A stretch of DNA of 64,000 nucleotides, taken from Vreelandella sedimenti. GTDB taxonomy: Bacteria > Pseudomonadota > Gammaproteobacteria > Pseudomonadales > Halomonadaceae. The notes under the pieces are model-generated. The model was not told the origin of the DNA. It did no database searches and was given only the letters and a program-made list of their open reading frames with translations. Position 1 is the first letter of the stretch; each line of letters begins with the position of its first letter. Where the stretch lies: positions 372,001 through 436,000 of the forward strand of contig NZ_JACCGK010000001.1 of NCBI RefSeq assembly GCF_013416325.1. The letters run 5' to 3'. Shown here one piece after another: positions 25,001 through 33,204 of this stretch. The position numbers were made by a program, and so were the translations under genes.

Positions 25001-26422
25001 TTATCGCTGGGAGGCACTCAATCCATAGCGCTGCAACCGACGCACCACGCTGGATTGGCTGATGCCCAGCCGCTCGGCAATGGCGTAGGTGCTTGGGAGC
25101 GTGTTGCACAGCTCTTCAAGGGTTTCGCGCTCCAGCCGCGCTAGGTACTGCTTGAGGGTTTCCTGGGGCTCAAGTGCTACTGCCGGCCTTGCTGGCGAGG
25201 CGCTCGGAAAGTTTGCCGGATGCTGTTCGGCGTGAGGGAGTGCAGCGGGCTCCTCGATTTGATCGGTGGGGCTGGAAAGCCAGGCTCTCTCTAGCCAGTT
25301 CTCCAGCTCGCGGACGTTACCCGGCCATTCGCCACCCATCAGCGTCGACCAAACGCGGGTATCAAGGATTTTTTGCCGGCCATAGCGCTGGTTGAGCCGA
25401 TTTAAGCACGCTTCAACCAGGTCGGGGATATCCTCCCGGCGGTCACGCAGCGGCGGCAGGGTGACCGGGATCACATTGAGGCGGTAGTAAAGATCCAGAC
25501 GGAAAAGTCCGGCCTCTACTTGCTTGCCCAAATCCTGGTTGGTCGCCACGACCAAGCGAAAATTGACCTTGCGTGAGCGGGTGTCACCCAGCCGGGTCAA
25601 ATTACCGTCCTGAATCACCTTGAGCAGTTTGGTTTGCATTAGCAGCGGCAGCTCGCCTATTTCATCCAAAAACAGCGTACCGCCCTCGGCCTGCTCTAAA
25701 AGCCCGGCTTTGCCCTGGCGAGCGGCACCGCTGAAAGCGCCGGGCTGGTAGCCAAACATCTCGGACTCAAACAGATTCTCTGGAATCGCCGCGCAGTTAA
25801 CGTCAATAAAGGGGCCGTCACAGCGCTGGCTCCAGCGGTGTAGCTGTTTGGCAAAGGCGGTTTTACCCACACCTGATTCCCCCAGCATCAGCACATTGGC
25901 ATCCGAAGGGGCTACCCGCTTAAGCAACAGTGCAATTTCGCGCATCACGCTGCTGCGCACCTGCAAATTGTCCAGGGCGTCATCCAACGCCTGCTCTTCA
26001 GCGTCTGGCGCTACCTGACTGCGCTTTAAGTGTTCGCTAAAGCGTTTTTGCAGCAGCGCATATTCGTCCTGCAATAACTGTAAGTCGGTTAAATCCCGCG
26101 AGCGGCTGATAATGCGCTCCAGCTTGCCGTCGACGAATACAGGGTAGGCTTCGGCAATCACCCGGCGGCCTGTTCCGGTGACCTGCATAAGCTGCGCAGG
26201 CCGGCGGGTGCGCATCACTTCCATGGTGATGGAGGGCTTAAGCACCCCAGCGGTTTGCAGTTGCTGAACACTGCTGGAGAGCAGCTCTTCTCGCGAAACG
26301 CCGTAAACCGCTTCGGCTCCCGGGCTAATATCGACTATTTGCCCATCGCCACTGACGATAAAGAAGTGGTCGTTTGCGGTCTCCACAATGGTTCGCAGCA
26401 CACGTTTATCTATTTCACTCAT
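25001..26422 (-). CDS. PAS-domain sigma-54-dependent transcriptional activator
   Basis: A 473-residue enhancer-binding protein: N-terminal PAS domain (about residues 12-110, HFFIVSGDGQIVDISPGAEAVYG), a central AAA+ domain with Walker A GESGVGKTAF and Walker B GGTLFLDEIGEL, and a C-terminal Fis-type helix-turn-helix (YAIAERLGISQSSVVRRLQRYG). The sigma-54 contact loop is GAFSGA, not the usual GAFTGA. ATG 26422 with AGAGGA upstream is preferred, because ATG 26449 lies inside a palindromic operator. It is divergent from the gbuA operon, which has a -24/-12 promoter, so it is the likely activator, and may repress itself through the operator next to its start. Confidence 0.93.
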   Translation of the reverse strand: MSEIDKRVLRTIVETANDHFFIVSGDGQIVDISPGAEAVYGVSREELLSSSVQQLQTAGVLKPSITMEVMRTRRPAQLMQVTGTGRRVIAEAYPVFVDGKLERIISRSRDLTDLQLLQDEYALLQKRFSEHLKRSQVAPDAEEQALDDALDNLQVRSSVMREIALLLKRVAPSDANVLMLGESGVGKTAFAKQLHRWSQRCDGPFIDVNCAAIPENLFESEMFGYQPGAFSGAARQGKAGLLEQAEGGTLFLDEIGELPLLMQTKLLKVIQDGNLTRLGDTRSRKVNFRLVVATNQDLGKQVEAGLFRLDLYYRLNVIPVTLPPLRDRREDIPDLVEACLNRLNQRYGRQKILDTRVWSTLMGGEWPGNVRELENWLERAWLSSPTDQIEEPAALPHAEQHPANFPSASPARPAVALEPQETLKQYLARLERETLEELCNTLPSTYAIAERLGISQSSVVRRLQRYGLSASQR

Positions 26423-26442
26423 CGCAGCCGATTCCTCTGAGC

Positions 26443-26509
26443 GATTCATTTTTGAATCTTTGATTCAAAAATGAATTAAAAAAGCACTTGGCTGATTCAT
26501 TTTTGCATC
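26443..26509. promoter_or_regulatory. Three palindromic operators GATTC-N6-GAATC
   Basis: Three 16-base palindromes occur at 26443-26458 (GATTCATTTTTGAATC), 26462-26477 (same half-sites with the last base changed) and 26494-26509 (one mismatch, GCATC). The first two also form a perfect 15-base inverted repeat with a 3-base centre. They lie 42-108 bases upstream of the sigma-54 promoter at 26551 and abut the divergent activator gene, as expected for enhancer sites of the activator. Confidence 0.75.
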
Positions 26510-26550
26510 GTTTGGCCGCTAATCCCACCACTTTATAGGCATCTACGACT

Positions 26551-26566
26551 TGGCATGGTCTGTGCA
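26551..26566 (+). promoter_or_regulatory. Sigma-54 (-24/-12) promoter of the gbuA operon
   Basis: TGGCATGGTCTGTGCA matches the consensus TGGCACG-N4-TTGCA with exact spacing of the invariant GG (26552-26553) and GC (26564-26565). Transcription should start near 26577, about 68 bases before gbuA. Together with the adjacent sigma-54 activator gene and three palindromic sites, this is a well-supported promoter. Confidence 0.82.
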
Positions 26567-26644
26567 GTGTCTTTAGAAGATTAGTGAAAAGAGCTAGGCC
26601 AATACCTACATCGTGCTCACCGCCAAAAATATAAGGAGATGTGT

Positions 26645-27595
26645 ATGTCGGAGTTTAATCAGCCCCTGGGCGGAAACACCATGCCGCGCTTTGCAGGCCC
26701 TGCCACCATGATGCGCCTGCCCACCCAAGAGACAGCCGAGGGTCTGGATGCGGCATTTATCGGCATTCCTATGGATATAGGCACTTCAAACCGCCCCGGC
26801 ACGCGGCTTGGGCCGCGCCAGATTCGCGACGAGTCGCGCATGCTGCGCCCCTACAACATGGCGACCCGCGCCGCGCCCTTTGAAAGCCTGCAGGTCGCCG
26901 ATATCGGCGATGTACCCATCAATACCTTCCACCTGCCTAAAAGCGTCGACATCATCACCGCCTTTTACGATGAGGTGCTGAAACATGACTGTATTCCACT
27001 GACCCTGGGTGGGGAGCACACCCTGACGTTGCCAGTTCTTCGCGCCATGGCCAAAAAGCACGGCCCGGTGGGATTGATTCATATCGATGCCCATGCCGAT
27101 GTCAACGAGCACATGTTCGGTGAGCCAATTGCCCACGGCACACCGTTTCGTCGTGCCCAGGAGGAGGGCTTATTGGCCCACGGCAAGGTAGTGCAAATCG
27201 GCCTGCGTGGTACCGGCTATGCCGCTGAAGATTTTGACTGGTGTCGTGGTCAGGGTTTTCGCGTCGTGCCTGCCGAAGAGTGCTGGTACCGCTCGCTAGC
27301 ACCGTTGATGCAGGAAGTGCGCGAGCAGATGGGCGATGTCCCGGTGTACATCAGTTTCGACATTGACGGTTTGGATCCTTCTGTTGCCCCCGGTACCGGC
27401 ACGGTGGAGATGGGAGGACTGACCTCTAGCCAAGGATTGGAGCTGGTTCGCGGTGCCGCTGGGCTTAATATTGTCGGCTGTGACCTGGTGGAAGTATCTC
27501 CGCCTTATGACCCCAGCGGCAACACCGCGCTGATGGGCGCCACGCTGCTGTATGAAATGCTTTGCGTACTGCCGGGCGTTAAACACAGCGAGTGA
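26645..27595 (+). CDS. gbuA: 4-guanidinobutyrase
   Basis: A 316-residue ureohydrolase that releases urea from 4-guanidinobutyrate to give 4-aminobutyrate. Metal-binding motifs are GGEHTLTLP, HIDAHADVNEH and SFDIDGLDPSVAPGTG. The N-terminus (NQPLGGNTMPRF) and the stretches PYNMATRAAPFESL and VADIGDVPINTF closely match what I recall of Pseudomonas GbuA, rather than agmatinase SpeB or guanidinopropionase GpuA. The second ATG at 26645 was chosen: AAGGAG lies 6 bases before it but touches the first ATG at 26639. It heads the operon with a transporter, a ketoacid decarboxylase and an aldehyde dehydrogenase. Confidence 0.9.
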   Translation: MSEFNQPLGGNTMPRFAGPATMMRLPTQETAEGLDAAFIGIPMDIGTSNRPGTRLGPRQIRDESRMLRPYNMATRAAPFESLQVADIGDVPINTFHLPKSVDIITAFYDEVLKHDCIPLTLGGEHTLTLPVLRAMAKKHGPVGLIHIDAHADVNEHMFGEPIAHGTPFRRAQEEGLLAHGKVVQIGLRGTGYAAEDFDWCRGQGFRVVPAEECWYRSLAPLMQEVREQMGDVPVYISFDIDGLDPSVAPGTGTVEMGGLTSSQGLELVRGAAGLNIVGCDLVEVSPPYDPSGNTALMGATLLYEMLCVLPGVKHSE

Positions 27596-27698
27596 CGCCG
27601 ACCGAATAGCTATCAAAGAAATAGCGACTAAATAAAAAGTACTGACCTAGCCACGCCGCCAGTCCACCTCCAATAATCACTTCCAATAGGTGAACCCT

Positions 27699-29081
27699 AT
27701 GTCGTATAGCAACGTTAAATCGGAACAGCCGACCTCGTCGGCACCGATACCCCGCGCACACTTACTGAAATTTATCATTCCTTCGCTAATTGGGGTGCTG
27801 CTGTTTCTCGTCCCTTTTCAAGTGGGCGATACCATTAACATCGGCATGGGGCTCATGGCCGATAGTTTGCAGGCCTTGCTGGGCTCGGCGCTGCCGGCCA
27901 TTGCCGTCGTTGTGCTCTGCCTGTCGGTGGTAGCGACGATTTACGCCAAGCTAGCTAACCCTTCCTGGGCCAAAAAGGGCATGCTGCGCGAAATGTTTCA
28001 TGTCGGGACGGTGTGGCTTGCGATGCGCGTTTTAGGCGCGCTGTTCGCTGTGATGACCTATTTTCAGTTCGGGCCTGAGTTCGTGACTGCGTCATTTACC
28101 GGTGGGGTGATGCTCAATGACCTGGCGCCGGTACTGCTCACCTTCTTTTTCTTTGCCGCGCTGCTGCTGCCGTTTCTGGTCGAGTTTGGCTTTATGGAGT
28201 TCATCGGCAGCATGGTACGTAAACCGTTTCGGATAATTTTTAACTTGCCGGGACGCAGCGCCATTGATGCCACCGCTTCATGGATGGGCTCGGGCACTGT
28301 CGGTGTGCTGATCACCACGCAGCAGTACGAGCAGGGATTCTATAACCGCAGGGAAGCCTCGGTGATTGCCACCAATTTTTCCGTGGTGTCGATTGCGTTT
28401 GCGCTGCTCGTCACCAGTTTTGTCGATATCAACCACCTGTTTGTGCAATTCTACTTTACGGTGGTGGTTTCGGGGTTAATCGCTGCGGTCATTGTGCCGC
28501 GCTTGCCGCCCCTGTCGCGCAAATCCAATGACTATTACGAACCGGTGGGCTGCCAACTGAATGAGGAGCGCACTGAAAAAGTGGGTCTGTTCCGTTACAG
28601 CCTGATTCAGGCCACCAATCGCGCCGCCGGTGCTCCCGGCCCCCGTGAACTGGCACGTTTGGCGCTCCTCAACGTGATGGATATTTTCCTCGGCTTACTT
28701 CCCCTGGTGTTTGCTATTGGCACGGTGGCGCTGATTCTAGCGGAATTTACCCCGCTGTTTACCTGGCTTTCCTACCCCATGGTGCCGGTGCTAGAGCTGC
28801 TGCGGATTCCCGAGGCAGAAGCGGCGGCGCCCGCCACCCTGGTGGGCTTTGCCGATATGTTCCTGCCCGCGGTGCTGGCGACCAATATCGAAAGCGAACT
28901 CACCCGCTTTGTGATTGCCTGCCTGTCGCTCACCCAACTGATCTACATGTCGGAAATCGGCGCGCTACTGCTCAAGTCGAAAATTCCCATCAAGCTCTGG
29001 GAGTTGGCTGCCATCTTCCTGCTACGTACTGCCATTACGCTGCCGATCATTGCCTTCATGGCCCATACGTTTTTCTTCTAA
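27699..29081 (+). CDS. YjiH-family (nucleoside-recognition/GATE-domain) transporter
   Basis: A 460-residue membrane protein with about ten hydrophobic segments, typical of the YjiH family whose GATE (nucleoside recognition) domain occurs in transporters of uncertain substrate. ATG 27699 has a TAGG ribosome-like site; a GTG at 27690 is an alternative. It lies between gbuA and the ketoarginine decarboxylase, so uptake of arginine, agmatine or guanidinobutyrate is the likely role, by inference only. It ends 10 bases before the next gene. Confidence 0.82.
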   Translation: MSYSNVKSEQPTSSAPIPRAHLLKFIIPSLIGVLLFLVPFQVGDTINIGMGLMADSLQALLGSALPAIAVVVLCLSVVATIYAKLANPSWAKKGMLREMFHVGTVWLAMRVLGALFAVMTYFQFGPEFVTASFTGGVMLNDLAPVLLTFFFFAALLLPFLVEFGFMEFIGSMVRKPFRIIFNLPGRSAIDATASWMGSGTVGVLITTQQYEQGFYNRREASVIATNFSVVSIAFALLVTSFVDINHLFVQFYFTVVVSGLIAAVIVPRLPPLSRKSNDYYEPVGCQLNEERTEKVGLFRYSLIQATNRAAGAPGPRELARLALLNVMDIFLGLLPLVFAIGTVALILAEFTPLFTWLSYPMVPVLELLRIPEAEAAAPATLVGFADMFLPAVLATNIESELTRFVIACLSLTQLIYMSEIGALLLKSKIPIKLWELAAIFLLRTAITLPIIAFMAHTFFF

Positions 29082-29091
29082 GGGACCTGCA

Positions 29092-30750
29092 ATGAACGCT
29101 GATGCAACGAATACTGATGCAACGAGCAATCAAGCGACGATGACCTGTGCCGAACTGCTGATTCACCTGCTGCGCGATACTTACCGGGTACGTGCCCTGT
29201 TCGGCATCCCCGGTGTGCATACGGTGGAGCTTTATCGCGGGCTGGAAGGCAGCGATGTGAGGCACGTTACGCCACGCCATGAGCAGGGCGCCGGGTTTAT
29301 GGCCGACGGCTATGCCCGCGCCAGCGGCCAACCGGGGGTGTGCCTGATTATCACCGGCCCAGGCATGACCAACATTGCCACCGCCATGGGTCAGGCCCTG
29401 GCGGACTCGATCCCCATGTTGGTGATCTCCAGCGTTAACCGCCGCGATACGCTGGGCATGGGCCAAGGGCGGCTGCACGAGCTGCCCAGCCAGCAGCAGA
29501 TGATCAGCGGAGTGGCGCGATTCAGCCACACGCTGTTGGACGCCAATACGCTACCCGAGGTGCTGGCGCGCGCCTTTGCCGTTTTCAACGGAGCGCGCCC
29601 AGGCCCGGTGCATATCGAAATCCCCATTGATCTGTTCAATGCGCCGGTCAGCGTTCCGGCTAGTTGGAAAGCGCCCACGCTTTACCGCGCGGCGCCTGAT
29701 CCAGAAGGCTTGGCCGAGGCTGCACGCTTACTAAAAGCAGCGAAGCAGCCCCTGGTGCTGTTGGGCGGAGGCTGCGTTTCAGCGCCGGAAGCAGCGCGAG
29801 CATTGATTGAAAAGCTTGATACCCCCACGGTAACGACGATTAATGCCAAAGGGCTGCTAGGCCGCGACCACCCGCTGGATTTGGGGGCTAACGCGGCGCT
29901 ACCCGCCGTGCGTGAGCTTGCGGCCAACGCCGATGTGATTCTGGCGGTCGGCACCGAGCTTGGCGAGACAGATTACGATGTGGTGTTTGACGACGGCTTT
30001 CACCTCAACGGCACGCTGATTCGGATCGATCTTGATCCGGAGCAACTGGTGCGCAACCAGCGCACCACGCTGGGCCTGGTAGGCGATGCTGGGCGCAGCT
30101 TGGCGCTTCTACTGACGCATTTTTCGGCGCCGCTGAAGCGTCAAGGCGCTGAGCGAACGGCCGCCGCTCTGGACACCTTAGACTTAGCGAACGATCCCGC
30201 GTTTAGCGATTTCGTGCCCCTCTATGCAACGCTTGCCGACCACCTTCCTGAAGCCATTTTGGTAGGCGATTCCACCGCGCCGGTGTATGCCGGTAATCAC
30301 TTGGTCAGCCAGCCTGCTCCACGCCGCTACTTCAATGCCTCTACCGGTTACGGCACCTTGGGTTATGGGTTGCCCGCGGCATTGGGAGCACAGCTGGCGC
30401 GGCCTGGCCTACCCGTAGTGGCGCTGGTGGGAGATGGTGGTGTGATGTTCACGCTGTCGGAAATCGCCACCGCCGTGGAAGCCCGTCTGCCAGTGGTGAT
30501 CGTTTTGTGGCACAACGCCGGTTACGAAGAGATCCGGCGCTACATGGATGCCAACGGCGTAGCGCGCTTAGGGGTGGATATTCAGGCGCCCAACTTCCTC
30601 ACCCTGGCCGAAGGATTTGGCTGCCCCGGCATGCTGGTAGAGAGCCCCGCCGAACTTGCCAACGCGCTTGACAACCGCGAGCCCAACGGGCCACTACTGA
30701 TCGAAATTGACGCCGCTGCCTGGCAGCGTGCATGCGCATTTTCTGAATAG
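29092..30750 (+). CDS. aruI: 5-guanidino-2-oxopentanoate (2-ketoarginine) decarboxylase, TPP-dependent
   Basis: A 552-residue thiamine-diphosphate enzyme of the acetolactate-synthase-like group. The N-terminal domain has the catalytic Glu block RHEQGAGFMADGYARASG, and the C-terminal domain has the TPP-binding GDGG...N motif (GDGGVMFTLSEIATAVEARL then WHNAGYEEIRRYM). GRLHELPSQQQM replaces the branched-chain-synthase sequence and resembles AruI of Pseudomonas. It would convert 2-ketoarginine to 4-guanidinobutyraldehyde, feeding the dehydrogenase encoded next and then GbuA. AGGGA precedes the ATG at 29092; the frame open to 29050 overlaps the transporter and was rejected. Confidence 0.83.
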   Translation: MNADATNTDATSNQATMTCAELLIHLLRDTYRVRALFGIPGVHTVELYRGLEGSDVRHVTPRHEQGAGFMADGYARASGQPGVCLIITGPGMTNIATAMGQALADSIPMLVISSVNRRDTLGMGQGRLHELPSQQQMISGVARFSHTLLDANTLPEVLARAFAVFNGARPGPVHIEIPIDLFNAPVSVPASWKAPTLYRAAPDPEGLAEAARLLKAAKQPLVLLGGGCVSAPEAARALIEKLDTPTVTTINAKGLLGRDHPLDLGANAALPAVRELAANADVILAVGTELGETDYDVVFDDGFHLNGTLIRIDLDPEQLVRNQRTTLGLVGDAGRSLALLLTHFSAPLKRQGAERTAAALDTLDLANDPAFSDFVPLYATLADHLPEAILVGDSTAPVYAGNHLVSQPAPRRYFNASTGYGTLGYGLPAALGAQLARPGLPVVALVGDGGVMFTLSEIATAVEARLPVVIVLWHNAGYEEIRRYMDANGVARLGVDIQAPNFLTLAEGFGCPGMLVESPAELANALDNREPNGPLLIEIDAAAWQRACAFSE

Positions 30751-30759
30751 GATTCCATC

Positions 30760-32205
30760 ATGCCGTTACTCAACCAGCAATTTATCAACAACCAGTGGGT
30801 GCCCTCAAACGGCACGCGCCTGCTCGATGTGATGAACCCTTACCGCGAAGAGCGTATTGCCCAAGTAACCGCCGGGGATGCAGCCGACGTCGATGCGGCG
30901 GTCCAAGCCGCCCAACAGGCGCAGCCTGATTGGCAGGCGTTGGGTGGTGCCGGACGTGCAAAGTTTTTGGAAGGGGTTGCCGATGCACTGGAAGCCCGTC
31001 GTGACTCGATTATCACGCTGTCGGCGACCAACAATGGCAAGCCTTTAGCAGAGGCGGAGATCGATCTGGAGGATGCCATTGCCTGCTACCGCTACTATGC
31101 CGGGCAGGCCAAGGCACTGGATGCCCGCCAGGGCGAGTTGGTCAGTGTGGAGATGGAAGGAGTTGAAGCGCGCACTTATCACGACCCCGTAGGTGTGGTG
31201 GGGCTGATTGCACCGTGGAACTTTCCTTTAGTGACCAGCGCTTGGAAATTAGCACCTGCACTGGCGGCGGGCTGTACCGCGGTACTCAAACCATCGGAAA
31301 TAACCCCACTTCCGGAGCTAGTGCTGGCAGAAATCGCGCTGGAGATTGGCCTGCCCGCAGGTGTGCTTAACTTGCTCAACGGCGACGGCGAGGGCATCGG
31401 TGCACCGCTCACCCACCATCCTGGTGTGGACAAAATCTCCTTTACCGGCAGTAACCGCGTGGGCGAAGCGGTCATGCAGGCGGCCAGCGCCCGCACCGCA
31501 AGCGTATCGCTGGAGCTAGGCGGCAAATCCCCCATTTTGGTGATGGCAGACGCCGACCCGGCGCAAGCCGCTGACTGGGTGATGGCGGGCATTTACTTCA
31601 ATGCCGGACAAATCTGCTCAGCAACTTCGCGCCTATTGGTACACGAAGACGTCGCGGAAGTGCTCTATGCCGCTCTTGCCGAGCGAATGGATGCGCTAAC
31701 GCTAGGTGACCCGCTTGCCGAAGGTACCAACTTAGGCCCACTAACCAGCGCCAAACAGCGCGACGCCGTACAACGCTATTTGGACCTTGCCGAACAGGAA
31801 AGACTTACAGTAGTGCGCGACGACAAACACCGCACGCTGCCCGCCCAGGGTTACTTTTTGGCTCCCACGCTATACCGGGACGTGCCGCTTGAGAGCCGCC
31901 TGTGGAAAGAGGAGATTTTCGGCCCGGTGCTCTGCGGACACAGCGTGGCAAGCGAAGCTGAGGCGGTTCAGCTTGCCAACGACAGCGTTTTTGGTCTGGC
32001 AGCCACGGTGATTAGCGGCGACCCTGAGCGGGCAAAACGCATTGGTCGACAGCTCAAGGCGGGCAGCATCTGGTACAACAGCGAACAACTGGTGCTGCCT
32101 GAAACCGCCTGGGGTGGCTTCAAGCGCAGTGGCATTGGTCGAGAATTGGGCCCTTGGGGGTTAAGTGCCTACCTTGAAGTGAAGCATGTGATTGGGCCTG
32201 CCTAG
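30760..32205 (+). CDS. Aldehyde dehydrogenase, probable 4-guanidinobutyraldehyde dehydrogenase
   Basis: A 481-residue NAD(P)+-dependent aldehyde dehydrogenase of the betaine-aldehyde/aminobutyraldehyde group. The catalytic Glu is in SLELGGKSP and the nucleophilic Cys in FNAGQICSATSR; the cofactor-binding block is APWNFPLVTSAWKLAPALAAG. It is the last gene of the gbuA operon, 9 bases after the ketoarginine decarboxylase gene. This context makes oxidation of guanidinobutyraldehyde to guanidinobutyrate (the KauB reaction) the best assignment. The sequence alone would also allow other omega-amino aldehydes. Confidence 0.87.
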   Translation: MPLLNQQFINNQWVPSNGTRLLDVMNPYREERIAQVTAGDAADVDAAVQAAQQAQPDWQALGGAGRAKFLEGVADALEARRDSIITLSATNNGKPLAEAEIDLEDAIACYRYYAGQAKALDARQGELVSVEMEGVEARTYHDPVGVVGLIAPWNFPLVTSAWKLAPALAAGCTAVLKPSEITPLPELVLAEIALEIGLPAGVLNLLNGDGEGIGAPLTHHPGVDKISFTGSNRVGEAVMQAASARTASVSLELGGKSPILVMADADPAQAADWVMAGIYFNAGQICSATSRLLVHEDVAEVLYAALAERMDALTLGDPLAEGTNLGPLTSAKQRDAVQRYLDLAEQERLTVVRDDKHRTLPAQGYFLAPTLYRDVPLESRLWKEEIFGPVLCGHSVASEAEAVQLANDSVFGLAATVISGDPERAKRIGRQLKAGSIWYNSEQLVLPETAWGGFKRSGIGRELGPWGLSAYLEVKHVIGPA

Positions 32206-32220
32206 CGAAAACGCTTAGGC
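32200..32220. terminator. Weak hairpin between convergent genes
   Basis: GCCTAGCG (32200-32207) and CGCTTAGGC (32212-32220) pair with one bulge around an AAAA loop, overlapping the aldehyde dehydrogenase stop codon. No U-run follows on either strand, so it is at best a weak bidirectional terminator. Confidence 0.35.
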
Positions 32221-32227
32221 GTGAGCT

Positions 32228-33181
32228 TTAGGCATGAACTGATGGTATCGCATAACGCCGAGTCGATTTCCCGGCTTTTACCACCTGCCCCGGCACGTCG
32301 TGGCCGATGAGGTCGGGGAGGGTGGCGGCAACTTCAAGCAGTGCATCCAGATCGACACCGGTATCGACGCCCATGGCTTCAAACATATGAACCAGGTCTT
32401 CAGTGCATACGTTGCCCGTTGCACCTGGGGCGAAGGGGCAGCCGCCCAGCCCGCCTAATGAGGAGTCGAAGCGGCTGATACCCGCCTGCCAAGCCGCAAG
32501 GGCGTTGGCCAGCCCCATGCCGCGAGTGTTGTGGAAGTGCAGCGTGAACGGTGTTTCTGGCCAGCGCTCAAGCACGGCTTCGCATAGGTGTTTGACCTGG
32601 GCAGGGTTGGCCATACCGGTGGTATCGCACAGCGTGACGCCCTGAATACCAAGGTCGATAAGCTTCTCAACCCGTTCCAGCACCCGCGCTTCGTGGACGT
32701 CGCCTTCGAAGGGGCAGCCAAAGGTCGTCGATAGGGAGGCATTGATAAATACACCGCTCTCTTTACTGGCATCCAGAATTGCCGCGAACTGTTCAAGGGA
32801 TTGTTCCGGCGTCATGCGCAGATTAGCCAGCCCATGGCTATCGCTGGCAGACATCACCAGATTGATTTCATCCACCTGGCAGGCAAGTGCCCGCTCGGTG
32901 CCCTTTACATTGGGCACCAGTACGGTGATATCGACCCCTTCCCGGCGCTGAATGCCGGTCACTACATCAGCGGCATCACGCAGGTTGGGGATCGCTTTGG
33001 GGGAGGTGAACGAGGTTGCTTCGATGCGGCGCAGGCCGGTGGTGGAGAGCGCATCGATCCAGCGGATTTTCTCTTCGGTGGGCACAAAGCGCGCCTCAAT
33101 CTGCAGGCCGTCCCGGGGGGCGACTTCATTGATTTCGATCTTTGCAGGGCAGGGCGATGGTTGGCTCATAGGCTTATGCAT
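32228..33181 (-). CDS. Hydroxymethylglutaryl-CoA lyase family protein
   Basis: A 317-residue HMGL-like TIM-barrel enzyme. Landmarks are EVAPRDGLQIEARFVPTEEK at the N-terminus, HFHNTRGMGLANALAAWQAG (metal-binding His pair) and GGLGGCPFAPGATGNVCTED (catalytic Cys). It cleaves a 3-hydroxyacyl-CoA to an acyl-CoA (acetyl-CoA in the HMG case) and a keto acid. AAGGA is spaced 6-7 bases from ATG 33181. It follows the CoA-transferase gene in the same operon, which suggests that a free acid is first charged with CoA and then cleaved. True HMG-CoA, citramalyl-CoA or a related substrate all remain possible. Confidence 0.9.
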   Translation of the reverse strand: MHKPMSQPSPCPAKIEINEVAPRDGLQIEARFVPTEEKIRWIDALSTTGLRRIEATSFTSPKAIPNLRDAADVVTGIQRREGVDITVLVPNVKGTERALACQVDEINLVMSASDSHGLANLRMTPEQSLEQFAAILDASKESGVFINASLSTTFGCPFEGDVHEARVLERVEKLIDLGIQGVTLCDTTGMANPAQVKHLCEAVLERWPETPFTLHFHNTRGMGLANALAAWQAGISRFDSSLGGLGGCPFAPGATGNVCTEDLVHMFEAMGVDTGVDLDALLEVAATLPDLIGHDVPGQVVKAGKSTRRYAIPSVHA

Positions 33182-33204
33182 AGTGCTGTCCTTAAGTACT
33201 CTTC

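Noticed and set aside
29056..29529. Minus-strand frame of 157 codons
   Set aside because: It is opposite the TPP enzyme gene, which has clear family motifs.
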